64,000 nt of DNA, taken from positions 2,439,001-2,503,000 of the forward strand of contig JADJPV010000001.1 of NCBI GenBank assembly GCA_016713085.1, written 5' to 3'. This document shows, piece by piece, positions 26,248-34,949 of this stretch; the first letter of the stretch is position 1, and each line of letters opens with the position of its first letter. Origin of the DNA: Chitinophagaceae bacterium. GTDB lineage: Bacteria; Bacteroidota; Bacteroidia; Chitinophagales; Chitinophagaceae. A model generated the notes under the pieces. That model was not told where the DNA came from, searched no databases, and saw only the letters and a program-made list of their open reading frames with translations. Both the position numbers and the translations under genes were made by a program.

Positions 26248-26988
26248 TCATTTACGGTTGTTTTTCTTTTTAAGTTCTTTTGCCATCATTAAAGAATGCT
26301 TCAATGAATTTATGTTGTTCCAGTCACTATGGGCTACAATAATAAACTTTGGTTTCCGGAATTTTTTCTGAACTTTTTTCAGCGTAGATGCATATGCTGT
26401 TACATTACCATCGCCTAAAAAACCTAAATTTTCATCATCAGCACCTTTTATTAAGCAACCACCGTAGAGAATTTTTTCTTTCTCAAACCAGATTACAATA
26501 TTGTCTTCAGTATGTCCCTGGCCGGGATAATAAGTTTCAAAAGAATATTGGCCAACAGTAAAGACAGTGTCCTTTTCCATTAAAAATTCAGCCCTTTTTT
26601 CATTATTTTTTTCACTTAATTTATCTGTAAGCGCAGTAGTATAGGTTTTAATTCCCTGTTGCCTGTAATATTCAAGTCCGGCGGTTTTGTCGCTATGCCA
26701 GTGCGTAGCAAAACACATGACCACACTTTTGTTATGCTTCAATTTTATACTGTCAAGTAATGGTTGAAATTGTGTTGTGTCCCAGGGAGTATCAAACATA
26801 ATAACACCATTGTTACTTACAAGATACATTCCGTTTGCAGGAACCTGGTTGTCTTTGTATGTATTGTAAGTTGTATAAATGTAAAAATCTCCTGTTAAAT
26901 GTGCAATGGTAAGTTTCGCTTTCTCTGACTGTGCAAAAATATTGGTGAGAGAAAAAGTAAAGGCTATTGTTAATAGAATCGTTCGCAT
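26248..26988 (-). CDS. Metallo-beta-lactamase fold hydrolase, subclass B1-like
   Basis: 246 residues from the ATG at 26988 (MRTILLTIAF), which begins a signal peptide ending near IFAQ. All subclass B1 zinc ligands are present: H96-W-H98-S-D100, H159 (GQGHTEDN), C178 (YGGCLIKG) and H220 (AHSDW). The Cys ligand with the three-His site is the B1 signature, whereas B3 and most generic MBL-fold hydrolases lack this Cys. Length and layout resemble BlaB/IND-type chromosomal enzymes of Bacteroidota. It is predicted to be periplasmic. No regulator or resistance island is nearby. Activity against beta-lactams is inferred from the ligands, not shown. The frame is open a further 62 codons upstream but without signal-peptide sense. 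Confidence 0.86.
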   Translation of the reverse strand: MRTILLTIAFTFSLTNIFAQSEKAKLTIAHLTGDFYIYTTYNTYKDNQVPANGMYLVSNNGVIMFDTPWDTTQFQPLLDSIKLKHNKSVVMCFATHWHSDKTAGLEYYRQQGIKTYTTALTDKLSEKNNEKRAEFLMEKDTVFTVGQYSFETYYPGQGHTEDNIVIWFEKEKILYGGCLIKGADDENLGFLGDGNVTAYASTLKKVQKKFRKPKFIIVAHSDWNNINSLKHSLMMAKELKKKNNRK

Positions 26989-27154
26989 AATGTTTCTGTA
27001 AATTATGTGGTGCTGACTTATTGATAAAGTTAAATAGTAAAAACGAAAGCTGGCTTTGCTTCTCAATAACAAACCCTCCAGCAATTTACTAAACTGCAAC
27101 TTTTTTGGCAGGGCAGCGCAATTCCTGTTGGTTTTATCATTGCAGTTGGCAGAA

Positions 27155-29515
27155 CTATCTTTCGGGAACTTCATCAGGAATTTTAATAACTACTTTTTGC
27201 AAACCTGTGGTTTTAGATTTTATAATTCCATCAACTCGTATAAGCATTCCCTTTTTTCTGTTGAATTCAATATCAATATCATGGTTTCGGTAACGGATGT
27301 TTTTTACAGAAAACGAATTCCAGCCCATATCAACAGGATCAATCATCAAGTCGTCAGAATCCTGTGGAGTAATGCCGGCAACATGCTGCATCAACAGGTC
27401 AATCCAGGTGGAATGATTGTAGTCAAGCTCCGGCATAAAAGGACTTCCTGTATGAGGATCATACCGTTCAGCAATATTCGGTTTTTGAATAGTATCATTT
27501 GGAAAGTGCATACGGGTATACCGGTTAAAGAGTGTTGCAGCATTTTTAGATAACGAACTATCTAATGTTTTAGCAGCCCACAATGCTCCATCAACAACAT
27601 GACAGGTTGTACGGGGCCATGTTGCACAATTCCAGTATGTCCAGCCAGTTTCCTGTAGCTGGGTATATTTTTCATAATCCAATGGCAGCGATGGCAGCGG
27701 ATACTTCGTCCAGAAAGTTTTAGGATTGAAGATGTGTTGCAGCATCGGTACATGTGATTGGTCTGCTATTCTCGCCCAGAAAACATAAAACCCGGTGGTT
27801 GCTTTAACCCTTGCCTGTTTCTGTACAACCGGCTTTACATCATAGAAAAAACGATCAGCTGCATTCCACATTACTGAAAGCAATTGAGTGCGTGTGCGTT
27901 CACTCATGGCTGCATAAAGTTTTTCAGAGGCAGTGTCGTTCAATAACCCGGCAAGACTTGCAGCAGCGCAAAAGTTTTTATATGCATAGGTTGTTTGATC
28001 AACAGTTGCAAGGCGGTGATCTGCTGTTTCATAATAGATCCGGTAAAGTTCTTCAGCCGTTTTCGGCCAGTGTAAATCTGGATCAGTAACAACTGAGTTT
28101 CTTATTTTATTCATCAACTCCATATCTTCTGCCGACTTTGAACCATCCGGTTTATACGTTCTGCTTCGCTCATTCCTGAACATTTCAGGTATCGGATCAA
28201 AATAAGAATAACGTGCAGTCCATTCCTGGCCGGCTGAATTACTCCAGGGATATGTTTCATAAAGCCCATCTTTATCAACATCAAATATTCGCTGGTACGA
28301 TTGAAGGTTACTCTGCATTTGCGGCCATACATCCTTCAATGTTTTTTGTTCCTTTTCCGGGTGAACAAGCAAGGCTCCCCTGAAAGCATCAACCGCATAA
28401 TTCTGGTAAGGTACTGAACGGCCAGAAACATCCATATTGCTTGAATCTGCATCAACGCCCCAATCCCAGATATGGTTCGAGAGATATCCATCATTGAGAT
28501 TCTGTGCTGCGAAAAATTCTTTCGTTGTTGAAAAGGCCCAGTCAGGTTTTCTCATCCAGCGGAGTTCATCAACAGAAACACAGGAACCGGAATAGGAAAC
28601 AACTCCATCATATGCTACTGTACCTTCACGGGGCGACGGGAAATAGAAATGGCCGACCTGTGCAAAAATCATTTTTGTATAAAGCGACCACCAGCGGTAA
28701 TAATATAGTTTTTCAAAATAAGGATTGCTGCAACTGAAACGGGGAATTTCTTTTTCAAACCAATTGTTCCAATCCTGCCTCACTGCTGCAGGAATATCAG
28801 ATATTTTTTTCCAGCGGTTCACTGCTTTGTTTGCCAGCTGTAGATTTGTTGCTGTACTCAATAAAATAGTTAAGGATTTTTTTTCTCCCGGCTTAATGGA
28901 AATAACATAAGCCGCATTATAACTGTTGTTGTGTAAATCTACTTTGCCGGGTTTTAAAGAAGAGCCCAGCACATAGTGAACAGGTTGCAAAACTTTATCG
29001 CTGTATGGAACGGTTGCATACAAAAAACCGGCATCGGTGTTTTGACCGGTTGTTGTATTGCCCGGCAGCATACCTGTAAACGAAGCATGGACAGAGATTT
29101 CATTGGCAGTATTATTTTTCCAAACCAGTTCCATTCCTGCCACATCATCACGGGTAATAAAAATTTTTCGTGAAACGGGCGCATAAGAAATTGTTGCTCC
29201 CAGCGGAGGCATCGCTTCATTCATTTCTATCCTGTCAGGACACCAGGAACGAACGGTACCTGTGGCCCAGTCGAACAACCCTTTTTCTTTCCATTGCTGT
29301 ACAAAAAGAACTTTTGTTTTGCCCGGTTCAATAACAAGGGCAACATTTCCGCTGCCGAGAAAATTTTTATCGGCACGGCCACCAAGATAAGCACAGATAT
29401 TTCTGATCTTATCCTGCTGTGCATTTACACTCAGTATGCAGCAGGGCAGCACCTGTACCAGCAGAAATAAAAACAACAACTTATTTTGATTGTTATGTTT
29501 TGATTGCCTGTGCAT
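27155..29515 (-). CDS. Secreted (alpha/alpha)6-barrel glycoside hydrolase (MGH1/GH63-like)
   Basis: 786 residues from the ATG at 29515, with a signal peptide (LLFLFLLVQVLPCCILSVNA). The C-terminal two-thirds has repeated aromatic-rich helices typical of glucosidase-type barrels: YRWWSLYTKMIF, SFSTTKE-like FSTTKEFFAAQN, IWDWGVDADSSN, YPWSNSAGQEWTARY and QETGWTYWNCATWPRTTCHVV. The candidate acid is the Asp in DWGVD and the base a Glu near GQEW, but I cannot assign them firmly. MGH1-like enzymes act on alpha-linked sugars. The start is preferred because the signal peptide follows it. Confidence 0.78.
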   Translation of the reverse strand: MHRQSKHNNQNKLLFLFLLVQVLPCCILSVNAQQDKIRNICAYLGGRADKNFLGSGNVALVIEPGKTKVLFVQQWKEKGLFDWATGTVRSWCPDRIEMNEAMPPLGATISYAPVSRKIFITRDDVAGMELVWKNNTANEISVHASFTGMLPGNTTTGQNTDAGFLYATVPYSDKVLQPVHYVLGSSLKPGKVDLHNNSYNAAYVISIKPGEKKSLTILLSTATNLQLANKAVNRWKKISDIPAAVRQDWNNWFEKEIPRFSCSNPYFEKLYYYRWWSLYTKMIFAQVGHFYFPSPREGTVAYDGVVSYSGSCVSVDELRWMRKPDWAFSTTKEFFAAQNLNDGYLSNHIWDWGVDADSSNMDVSGRSVPYQNYAVDAFRGALLVHPEKEQKTLKDVWPQMQSNLQSYQRIFDVDKDGLYETYPWSNSAGQEWTARYSYFDPIPEMFRNERSRTYKPDGSKSAEDMELMNKIRNSVVTDPDLHWPKTAEELYRIYYETADHRLATVDQTTYAYKNFCAAASLAGLLNDTASEKLYAAMSERTRTQLLSVMWNAADRFFYDVKPVVQKQARVKATTGFYVFWARIADQSHVPMLQHIFNPKTFWTKYPLPSLPLDYEKYTQLQETGWTYWNCATWPRTTCHVVDGALWAAKTLDSSLSKNAATLFNRYTRMHFPNDTIQKPNIAERYDPHTGSPFMPELDYNHSTWIDLLMQHVAGITPQDSDDLMIDPVDMGWNSFSVKNIRYRNHDIDIEFNRKKGMLIRVDGIIKSKTTGLQKVVIKIPDEVPER

Positions 29516-29664
29516 TTTGTGATGAATCGTTTTTAGCAGGTAAAATTCCACCCGCAACCGCTGCTGATTGAAATTGTTTATTTGAAGTTAAGAACTAATG
29601 TTTAGTTCTCAGCAATGGCTCTCTAATAGCCAGCGCTTTGGCCGGAGACTTTGTTGCAAAGAAA

Positions 29665-31309
29665 TCATTTGTTTTCTCTTACAGTGATATAGAAATTTCT
29701 GTCAACATGAAAGCCTTCTGAACTGGTAGTCGAAACTTTAAAAGTTTGCCATTCTGTTGACGGAAAAATGAATTGATCGTTTTTTCCATCAAAGGTTATT
29801 CTTAACGGCATCGAGAAATCTTTTATGCAGTTTTCCCAACGATACAAGAACATACTGTCCTTGAAAGAGTAATTAAGTGTGGGTATTTGAATTGTTTTTA
29901 AGTATTGGTCAAAGATTTTTGTAAAATCCTTTTTCGTATAACGATTGAAAAAATTCAGTATTTCATTTGTATTAACTGTCTGATGATAGAACTCTTTATT
30001 TAACCCTGTCAAAATTCCTCTAAAGAGGGAATCTCCAATACATTGCCTTATCATATGAAGCATCGCACCTGCTTTATAATATTTATCCGAAGTATTTGTA
30101 CCTAAAATTGGTTCATCGTTCTTTATTCTTTTCCAGGTTCCGATTGAGTAGTCGTTACCTGCTTCAGTACCGAATTGATATGATGTGTACAGTGTTTCCA
30201 GGTATTTTGTGAAACCTTCATGTATCCAGCCATCTCCATAGTTGCTGGCAGTAATGCTGTTTCCAAACCATTCGTGACCACTTTCATGCACAAGGATGAA
30301 GTCGAATTTAAGCCCCCAGCCACTTCCTGAAATAAGGTCTTTTCCTTTTAAGCCGTTTTGAAATCCATTGCCATACGCCAATGCACTTTGATGTTCCATA
30401 CCGTCCATAGGAGCTTCCACCACTTTATAACTGTCTTCATAAAAGGGGTAAGGTCCGGCCCAATATTCGAAGGCTCTCAGCAACGAATCAGTTTGTTTAA
30501 AATGGATTTTTGCTTTAGTAAGGTTATAATCTAATACCCAATAATCACAATCAAGTTTTCCTTTTAATCCGGCATAGTTCTCATGCCAGCTGATATATTT
30601 TCCAATATAGGGGATAATGCTATAGTTGTTGATCGGGTTTACCACCTCCCAGGTATAAGTAGTCGTCCCCTGTTTGGTGGTTGATTTTTTTTTAAGTCTG
30701 CCGTTGGCAACCGCTGTTAAGGTATCAGGCACTGTGATGCTGAAAGAAACACCATTATCAGGTTCATCATACAAAACATCCTTACAAGGCAACCAGATGC
30801 TTGCCCCGGAACCTTCACAGGCAACACTGATAAATGGCCGTCCGTTTAAATCTTTAGCCCATATCCAGCCATTGTCATAGGGTGGCTTTACTGATTCTTT
30901 CGGCTCTCCTTCAAAATGAATTGATATTGTTTGTTTCTCACCTGCTTTGATAACTGTTGGAAATGTTACGAGGTAGCTGTCTTCTTTACTGCGTTTAAAA
31001 ACAAGATTTTTATCTTTCCACTTCACGCTGGTAATTCGCATGGGTTCCTGCAAATCAATTTGCAGTATTGTACCGGACTGTAAAGCGGAGAATGTTATAC
31101 TGTTTGTTCCGGTTATATATTTTCTTCCATAATCAGGTGTAATAATAATGTTGTAATATAATAAGTTCCACCACTTTTGTTCCTGCCGAACACTGCCGGG
31201 AGCTGTTTCTTTATTGTCTTTCTTTTTTGTTGAAAGAATTTGTCCATGTACAAAAAATTGATAAAAATAGTCCGGACAACACAAGTTTCAATTGTTTAAT
31301 ACTCATCAT
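29665..31309 (-). pseudogene. Exported M1-family metallopeptidase, frameshifted in the signal-peptide region
   Basis: A zinc aminopeptidase-like protein. The catalytic motif H341-E-S-G-H345 with the third ligand E364 (HEGFTKYLE) and the substrate-binding DGMEHQSALAYG are intact (numbering in the repaired protein). The main frame (29665-31284) has no normal start. A good start and signal peptide, MMSIKQLKLVLSGLFLSIF, begins at 31309 in another frame and joins at an A6 run (31223-31228) if one A is removed, giving 547 residues. So the gene is probably disrupted or mis-sequenced near codon 30, and the long main ORF is otherwise good. It is shorter than typical 600-plus residue M1 enzymes, with no C-terminal domain. 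Confidence 0.82.
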
Positions 31310-31527
31310 AATTTAAAGGAGAAGCTGAGAGTTTATTTGTTTAACGATTACGGGACTGTATCAAATGACACACAACACTTAAATATACGCTGTCTTATCG
31401 AACTTTTTTTCTTATCGGTTGGTGTCTCTTCACTGGCGCAAGAAGGAGGCGTTGGTACTGCAGCCCTGCTTCTTGTGCCTTGCAGGGTACTTATTTTACG
31501 GTAATCATTTTACCCTTACTATACTCG
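31310..31527. other. Gap left of the insertion sequence
   Basis: 218 bases, AT-rich, no gene. It contains one copy of a 16-base word (31375-31390) that also occurs right of the IS. No clear promoter for the M1 peptidase was seen. Confidence 0.5.
31375..31390. repeat. 16-bp direct repeat, left copy
   Basis: ACACTTAAATATACGC occurs here and, in the same orientation, at 32861-32876. The two flank the IS element at distances of 137 and 20 bases, so they are not a simple target duplication. Confidence 0.7.
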
Positions 31528-31556
31528 TGTAGGCTCCCCTTATTTTACTGCCAGTT

Positions 31557-32517
31557 TTAGTTAGAGTTTTCTAAGTTAATCATCTTTTTGTTTTCAATTA
31601 TTTTATCCACTAAACGGCTCTCTTCAATTTGGATCTGATTTTCGTTCGCCGTTTGTGGATAAAGCTGCGGCATAGTTGCTGAGCTTTTGTTCCATTGTTC
31701 TGCATACTTTACAGGTGACAGGTAGCCCAATGATTTATGTGGCCGCTCTGTGTTGTAATCATTTCTCCACTGTTCACTCATTGCTCGTACTTCTGAGAGA
31801 TTGTAAAAAGATATGCGTTCAGTAATTCTCTTCTCATACTTCCCTTTTTTCTTTCGATGTACGCATTCTGCATTGGCCTGCCTGGTTGTATATACTGCAA
31901 ACTGATTTGCTGATCCTCACACCAGTGTTGCAGCTTATGACTGATAAATTCATGACCATTATCTGTTCTGATATTTACTGGTTTACCTCTTTGTTCAATC
32001 AATCGGTTCAGCACTCTGATGACTCTGAAGATGGCAGTGAAGTATCTACTTCAATAGCTAATGATTCCCTGTTAAAGTCATCTATGATATTGAGCAAACG
32101 GAACTTGCGGCCATCTACCAGACTGTCGCTCATAAAATCAATACTCCACATTTGGTTAGGTGTTGTCGGGATCATTAATGGTTGTTTTATTCGTTCAGGC
32201 AGTCGCTTTTTTGCTCTGCGACGGATATTCAGTTTCATAGCAGTATAAACCCTGTAGATCCGTTTATGATTCCAATGATGGCCTTTGTGCCACAGACGAT
32301 AACAGCATTGCCAAAAGCCGATGGCTGCATGTTTGGCAGTTAATGCAGTTAAAGCCAACTGCAGCTCTGTATCATCTTTGATTTTAATCTTATACTGACA
32401 GGTTGTTCGGGCTATACCTATCAGTTTACACGCCTTTCGGTTACTTAGCTGTTCCTGATTAACAAAGTGGTCAACTGCTTCCCCCGTTTCTCCTGTGGCG
32501 TTACAACTTTTTTTCAA
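31557..32517 (-). pseudogene. IS3 transposase OrfB, broken by two frameshifts
   Basis: The rve/DDE integrase part is read in three pieces: 32008-32517, 31778-32014 and 31557-31781. Joining them needs one extra base near 32025 (TTCAAGA expected, TTCAGA seen) and one near 31801 (ACAAATC expected, ACAATC seen), which gives 320 residues. Catalytic Asp (WSIDF), Asp (RTDNG) and Glu (IERKK) are conserved. The DNGPEF proline is His here. It is reached from orfA by -1 frameshifting at A7 before G. Confidence 0.88.
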
Positions 32518-32764
32518 TGAAGCTTTTCATGGCTCGGTTCTCAAGGCTCATCTCTGCAAACATTTTCTTCAACTCCGCATTCTCTTTTTCTAACTCACGC
32601 ATCCTGGATACATCGCTTGTTTCCATACCCCCATACTTTGCCTTCCAGTTATAAAAAGTTGCATCACTGATACCCAGTTCACGGGTAATGTCTTTCACAG
32701 CTATGCCGCTTTCCTGTTTCTTAATCGCAGCCACTATCTGGCTTTCGGTAAATCGCTTTTTCAT
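32501..32764 (-). CDS. IS3 OrfA (helix-turn-helix DNA-binding protein)
   Basis: 87 residues from the ATG at 32764 (MKKRFTESQIVAAIK). It has an HTH_Tnp_1 motif (VKDITRELGISDATFYNWKAKY) and a C-terminal leucine-zipper-like helix (RMRELEKENAELKKMF). The stop is at 32501, and the end reads GAA AAA AAG TTG TAA. This contains the slippery A-AAA-AAG heptamer. A -1 shift there gives K-S-C-N-A-T-G, the exact start of OrfB, so an OrfAB fusion is expected. Confidence 0.92.
   Translation of the reverse strand: MKKRFTESQIVAAIKKQESGIAVKDITRELGISDATFYNWKAKYGGMETSDVSRMRELEKENAELKKMFAEMSLENRAMKSFIEKKL
32508..32514 (-). promoter_or_regulatory. Programmed -1 frameshift slippery site (A-AAA-AAG)
   Basis: Seven T on the plus strand are A7 followed by G on the coding strand, in phase GAA AAA AAG. 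It is at the overlap of orfA and orfB, as in IS3 elements, and the -1 product matches OrfB without a gap. Confidence 0.8.
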
Positions 32765-32860
32765 GTATTTAAAATTTAAAGTTAACAAGTTCATTGTTTG
32801 TTAACTCTAACTACATGGCCGTACTTTGGGGGAGCTTACATTGTGATTGAATTACTACTT

Positions 32861-32876
32861 ACACTTAAATATACGC
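32861..32876. repeat. 16-bp direct repeat, right copy
   Basis: Identical to ACACTTAAATATACGC at 31375-31390. It is 20 bases outside the right end of the IS. Confidence 0.7.
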
Positions 32877-32981
32877 AACTCCTTTCAAGTTCAAATTTTT
32901 CAACCAATTGATTTAAATCAGGAGTTTTATGTGTTTTTTGTATCACCGAGTTGCGGCAATGCACTAACTAAAACTGTGTAT

Positions 32982-33254
32982 TTATCTCTCAACCTGAAAC
33001 AAATTAAAATGCTTTAACTCCATTTCTTTCACTTCAACGTTCTCAACCTTACTCCTCGGTGAACCCTGCCAGCACCAGTTAATAAATTCTTGTAACTGCT
33101 CATTGGTTCCTGTTGCAAGAATATAAACGGATTGATCGGGCAGGTTTTTTACAAAGCCGGTTACACCAACAGCATCTGCTGCTTCGCAGGCATATTTGCG
33201 GAAGAACACGCCCTGTACCTTACCGGTAATAAGTATTTCTTTGGTGAACAGCAT
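32982..33254 (-). CDS. acyP: Acylphosphatase
   Basis: 90 residues, the usual size. The phosphate loop GKVQGVFFRKY with catalytic Arg19 and the second motif GFVKNLPDQ with Asn37 are both present. It hydrolyses acyl phosphates such as acetyl phosphate, the intermediate made by Pta in this window. Its start ATG overlaps the stop of an Rrf2 regulator (TAATG). Confidence 0.95.
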   Translation of the reverse strand: MLFTKEILITGKVQGVFFRKYACEAADAVGVTGFVKNLPDQSVYILATGTNEQLQEFINWCWQGSPRSKVENVEVKEMELKHFNLFQVER

Positions 33255-33658
33255 TAAACAATATCAGCCACTGTTTTCTTTTCCAGGAGTTTCAGATTGG
33301 CATCTCTCACTTTCGCCATCATATCATGCAGACCGCAATGTTTTTCATCGCAGTTTTTACAGCGCTCATAAAAATGCAGACTGACACAGGAGAGGGGAGC
33401 AATCGGTCCGTCTAACAAACGGATCACTCTTGCAAGTGGAATCTGGGAGGGTTTCAGTTTAAAAAAATAGCCGCCGCCTTTTCCTTTTTTACTTTCAAGA
33501 ATACCATCCTTCCGTAAAATGAGTAAAATGTTTTCGAGGAACTTTAATGGGATCTTTTTCTTTTTTGAAATCTCTGCAATCAGCAGGGGTTCGTTACCCG
33601 GTAACTGTGCCATGTAAGAAAGTGCCTGGAAAGCGTACTGTGTTTTTTTTGAAAGCAT
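33254..33658 (-). CDS. Rrf2-family transcription regulator with four cysteines
   Basis: 134 residues from the ATG at 33658 (MLSKKTQYAFQALSYMA). A winged helix (EISKKKKIPLKFLENILLILRKDG) is followed by GGGYFFKL (wing). The C-terminal half has C91-x8-C100-x2-C103-x4-C108, candidates for an iron-sulfur cluster ligand set, as used by Rrf2 proteins to sense NO, O2 or iron. The spacing differs from IscR and NsrR, so the signal is unknown. It is coupled to acyP; it faces a divergent outer-membrane protein gene across a gap with two short palindromes. Confidence 0.9.
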   Translation of the reverse strand: MLSKKTQYAFQALSYMAQLPGNEPLLIAEISKKKKIPLKFLENILLILRKDGILESKKGKGGGYFFKLKPSQIPLARVIRLLDGPIAPLSCVSLHFYERCKNCDEKHCGLHDMMAKVRDANLKLLEKKTVADIV

Positions 33659-33679
33659 TGTGTGGTTGTTAAACTGAAA

Positions 33680-33708
33680 ATACCTGCTATACGGTATATG
33701 TAAACATA
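33680..33708. promoter_or_regulatory. Candidate operator palindromes between Rrf2 and the divergent OMP
   Basis: ATACC (33680-33684) and GGTAT (33693-33697) are inverted arms 8 bases apart. TATGT-AA-ACATA (33697-33708) is a second palindrome directly adjoining. Both lie between the two divergent start codons, where an Rrf2 protein could bind and control both genes. TACTTTTA at 33719-33726 is a partial -7 box for the plus-strand gene. Confidence 0.4.
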
Positions 33709-33740
33709 GCAAAGATGATACTTTTATGCAAAAATATTTT

Positions 33741-34244
33741 ATGCCGAAATCTTATGCTGTTTTGCTCATTTGCTTTTTTACCATTTGTACACTGGGCGCT
33801 TCTGCTCAAAAAACAAAACCATTTCTTGGTGGCAACCTCATTCTGGGTTTCCCCAGTGGTGATTTTAAAACTGCTTACAAAAGTGCTTTGGGTATTGAAG
33901 CTTCCGCAGGTTTTGGAAGTAAACGAATCTTTGTTCTTGGTACGCTTGGCTATGTTTCCTACAAAGCCGAATCAGGAAATCCTTATGGAAAAATCACTGT
34001 GATTCCGTTAAAAGCTGGGTTACGGGTATATCCAACCAAGCGTTTGTTTCTTACAGGAAATGCCGGTTATGGGTTTCTGAAAGATGAAACAATGTCTAAG
34101 AGAGAAGCAAGATTTGTGTATGATGCAGGTGTGGGTTTACACTTTCTTCTTTCACAAATCAGTGTGCATTACGATGCATGGCAGCGAAAAAATAATGCAG
34201 GTGTTTCCAGTTCCATTCAGCTGAAACTTGGACTGGCTTTATAA
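33741..34244 (+). CDS. Small outer-membrane beta-barrel protein
   Basis: 167 residues from the ATG at 33741 (MPKSYAVLLICFF), with a signal peptide ending near GASAQ. The rest alternates hydrophobic residues, with GGNLILGFP, YGFLKDE and IQLKLGLAL (strong last strand), as in OmpA-type or porin-like 8-stranded barrels of Bacteroidota. It is divergent from Rrf2, perhaps its target. No function known. Confidence 0.8.
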   Translation: MPKSYAVLLICFFTICTLGASAQKTKPFLGGNLILGFPSGDFKTAYKSALGIEASAGFGSKRIFVLGTLGYVSYKAESGNPYGKITVIPLKAGLRVYPTKRLFLTGNAGYGFLKDETMSKREARFVYDAGVGLHFLLSQISVHYDAWQRKNNAGVSSSIQLKLGLAL

Positions 34245-34270
34245 TAAAGTGATTCAGCAGCTGAAAGTCA

Positions 34271-34915
34271 TCAGATCATTTTGCGTTCATACGCATATTT
34301 AATAAGCCCTATAACAGAGTTGGTTTTTGTTTTGCGGAAGATATTTTTCCGGTGTGTTTCAACCGTACGTTCGCTCAGGAAAAGTTCTTCCGCAATCTGT
34401 TTATTGCTGTATTCCTTTTCAATAAGGCGCACAATTTCTATTTCACGGTTGGTGAGTTTGGTTTCCTCATCTGTTTCCTTTTTCCGTTCACTTGCTTTCA
34501 GCATTTCCTGCAACACTTCATCACTGAAGTAAATGCCACCGGCTGCAATTTTATCAAGGGCTTTCAGGAATTCCGTTTGACCAATATTTTTCAGTAAGTA
34601 ACCGCTGATATCACTTTCTTCAATCATCTGGTTGACCAAACTGCCTTCACCATTCATAGAAAGAGTAATGATCTTAATGGAAGGGAATTCTTTTTTCACC
34701 AACCGGGCCAGTTCAACACCGGTCATTACCGGCATCATTACATCGGTAAGTAAGATGTCAACCGGTTGTTTTTTTAATTGAGCTAAAATCGTTTCCGGAT
34801 GTGTTGATTCAAGCACAATTTCATACCTGTTATGGCCTTTCAGCAGGGAATGAAGACCATCAATCACTATCTGGTGATCGTCAACAATCGCAAGTTTAAT
34901 TTTGTTTACTATCAT
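34271..34915 (-). CDS. NarL/FixJ-type response regulator
   Basis: 214 residues. The receiver domain has VDDHQ at its acidic pocket, phosphoacceptor D58 (LLTDVMMP), the Thr of ITLSMN as the switch residue region, and Lys of LLKNIG. The C-terminal LuxR HTH is LTNREIEIVRLIEKEYSNKQIAEELFLSERTVETHRKNI. It lies 34 bases after two tandem TPR histidine kinases on the same strand, which are probably its partners. Confidence 0.95.
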   Translation of the reverse strand: MIVNKIKLAIVDDHQIVIDGLHSLLKGHNRYEIVLESTHPETILAQLKKQPVDILLTDVMMPVMTGVELARLVKKEFPSIKIITLSMNGEGSLVNQMIEESDISGYLLKNIGQTEFLKALDKIAAGGIYFSDEVLQEMLKASERKKETDEETKLTNREIEIVRLIEKEYSNKQIAEELFLSERTVETHRKNIFRKTKTNSVIGLIKYAYERKMI

Positions 34916-34949
34916 GGGCTTTCAGGTAATCTACCGAAATTATAGAAAA

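Larger units (their letters stand above)
31528..32840 (-). mobile_element. IS3-family insertion sequence (IS51/IS407-like), decayed
   Basis: A 1313-bp element. Imperfect terminal inverted repeats start with TGTAGGCTCCCC (31528) and, on the opposite strand, TGTAAGCTCCCC (from 32840), and both are followed about 25-30 bases in by TAGTTAGAGTT. Inside are orfA and orfB on the minus strand. The transposase core has WSIDFMSD, TDNGHEF and ERKKGS, the DDE triad of IS3. The 3-4 bases flanking the ends do not match, so no target duplication is visible. orfB is broken by two one-base losses, so the copy is probably inactive alone. Confidence 0.9.

Noticed and set aside
28504..28910. Plus-strand open frames inside the glycosidase gene
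   Set aside because: They run opposite a long supported coding region and have no family sense.
31223..31228. Programmed -1 frameshift in the M1 peptidase
   Set aside because: The phase of the A run requires +1 or -2, not -1, so a standard slippery site does not explain it.
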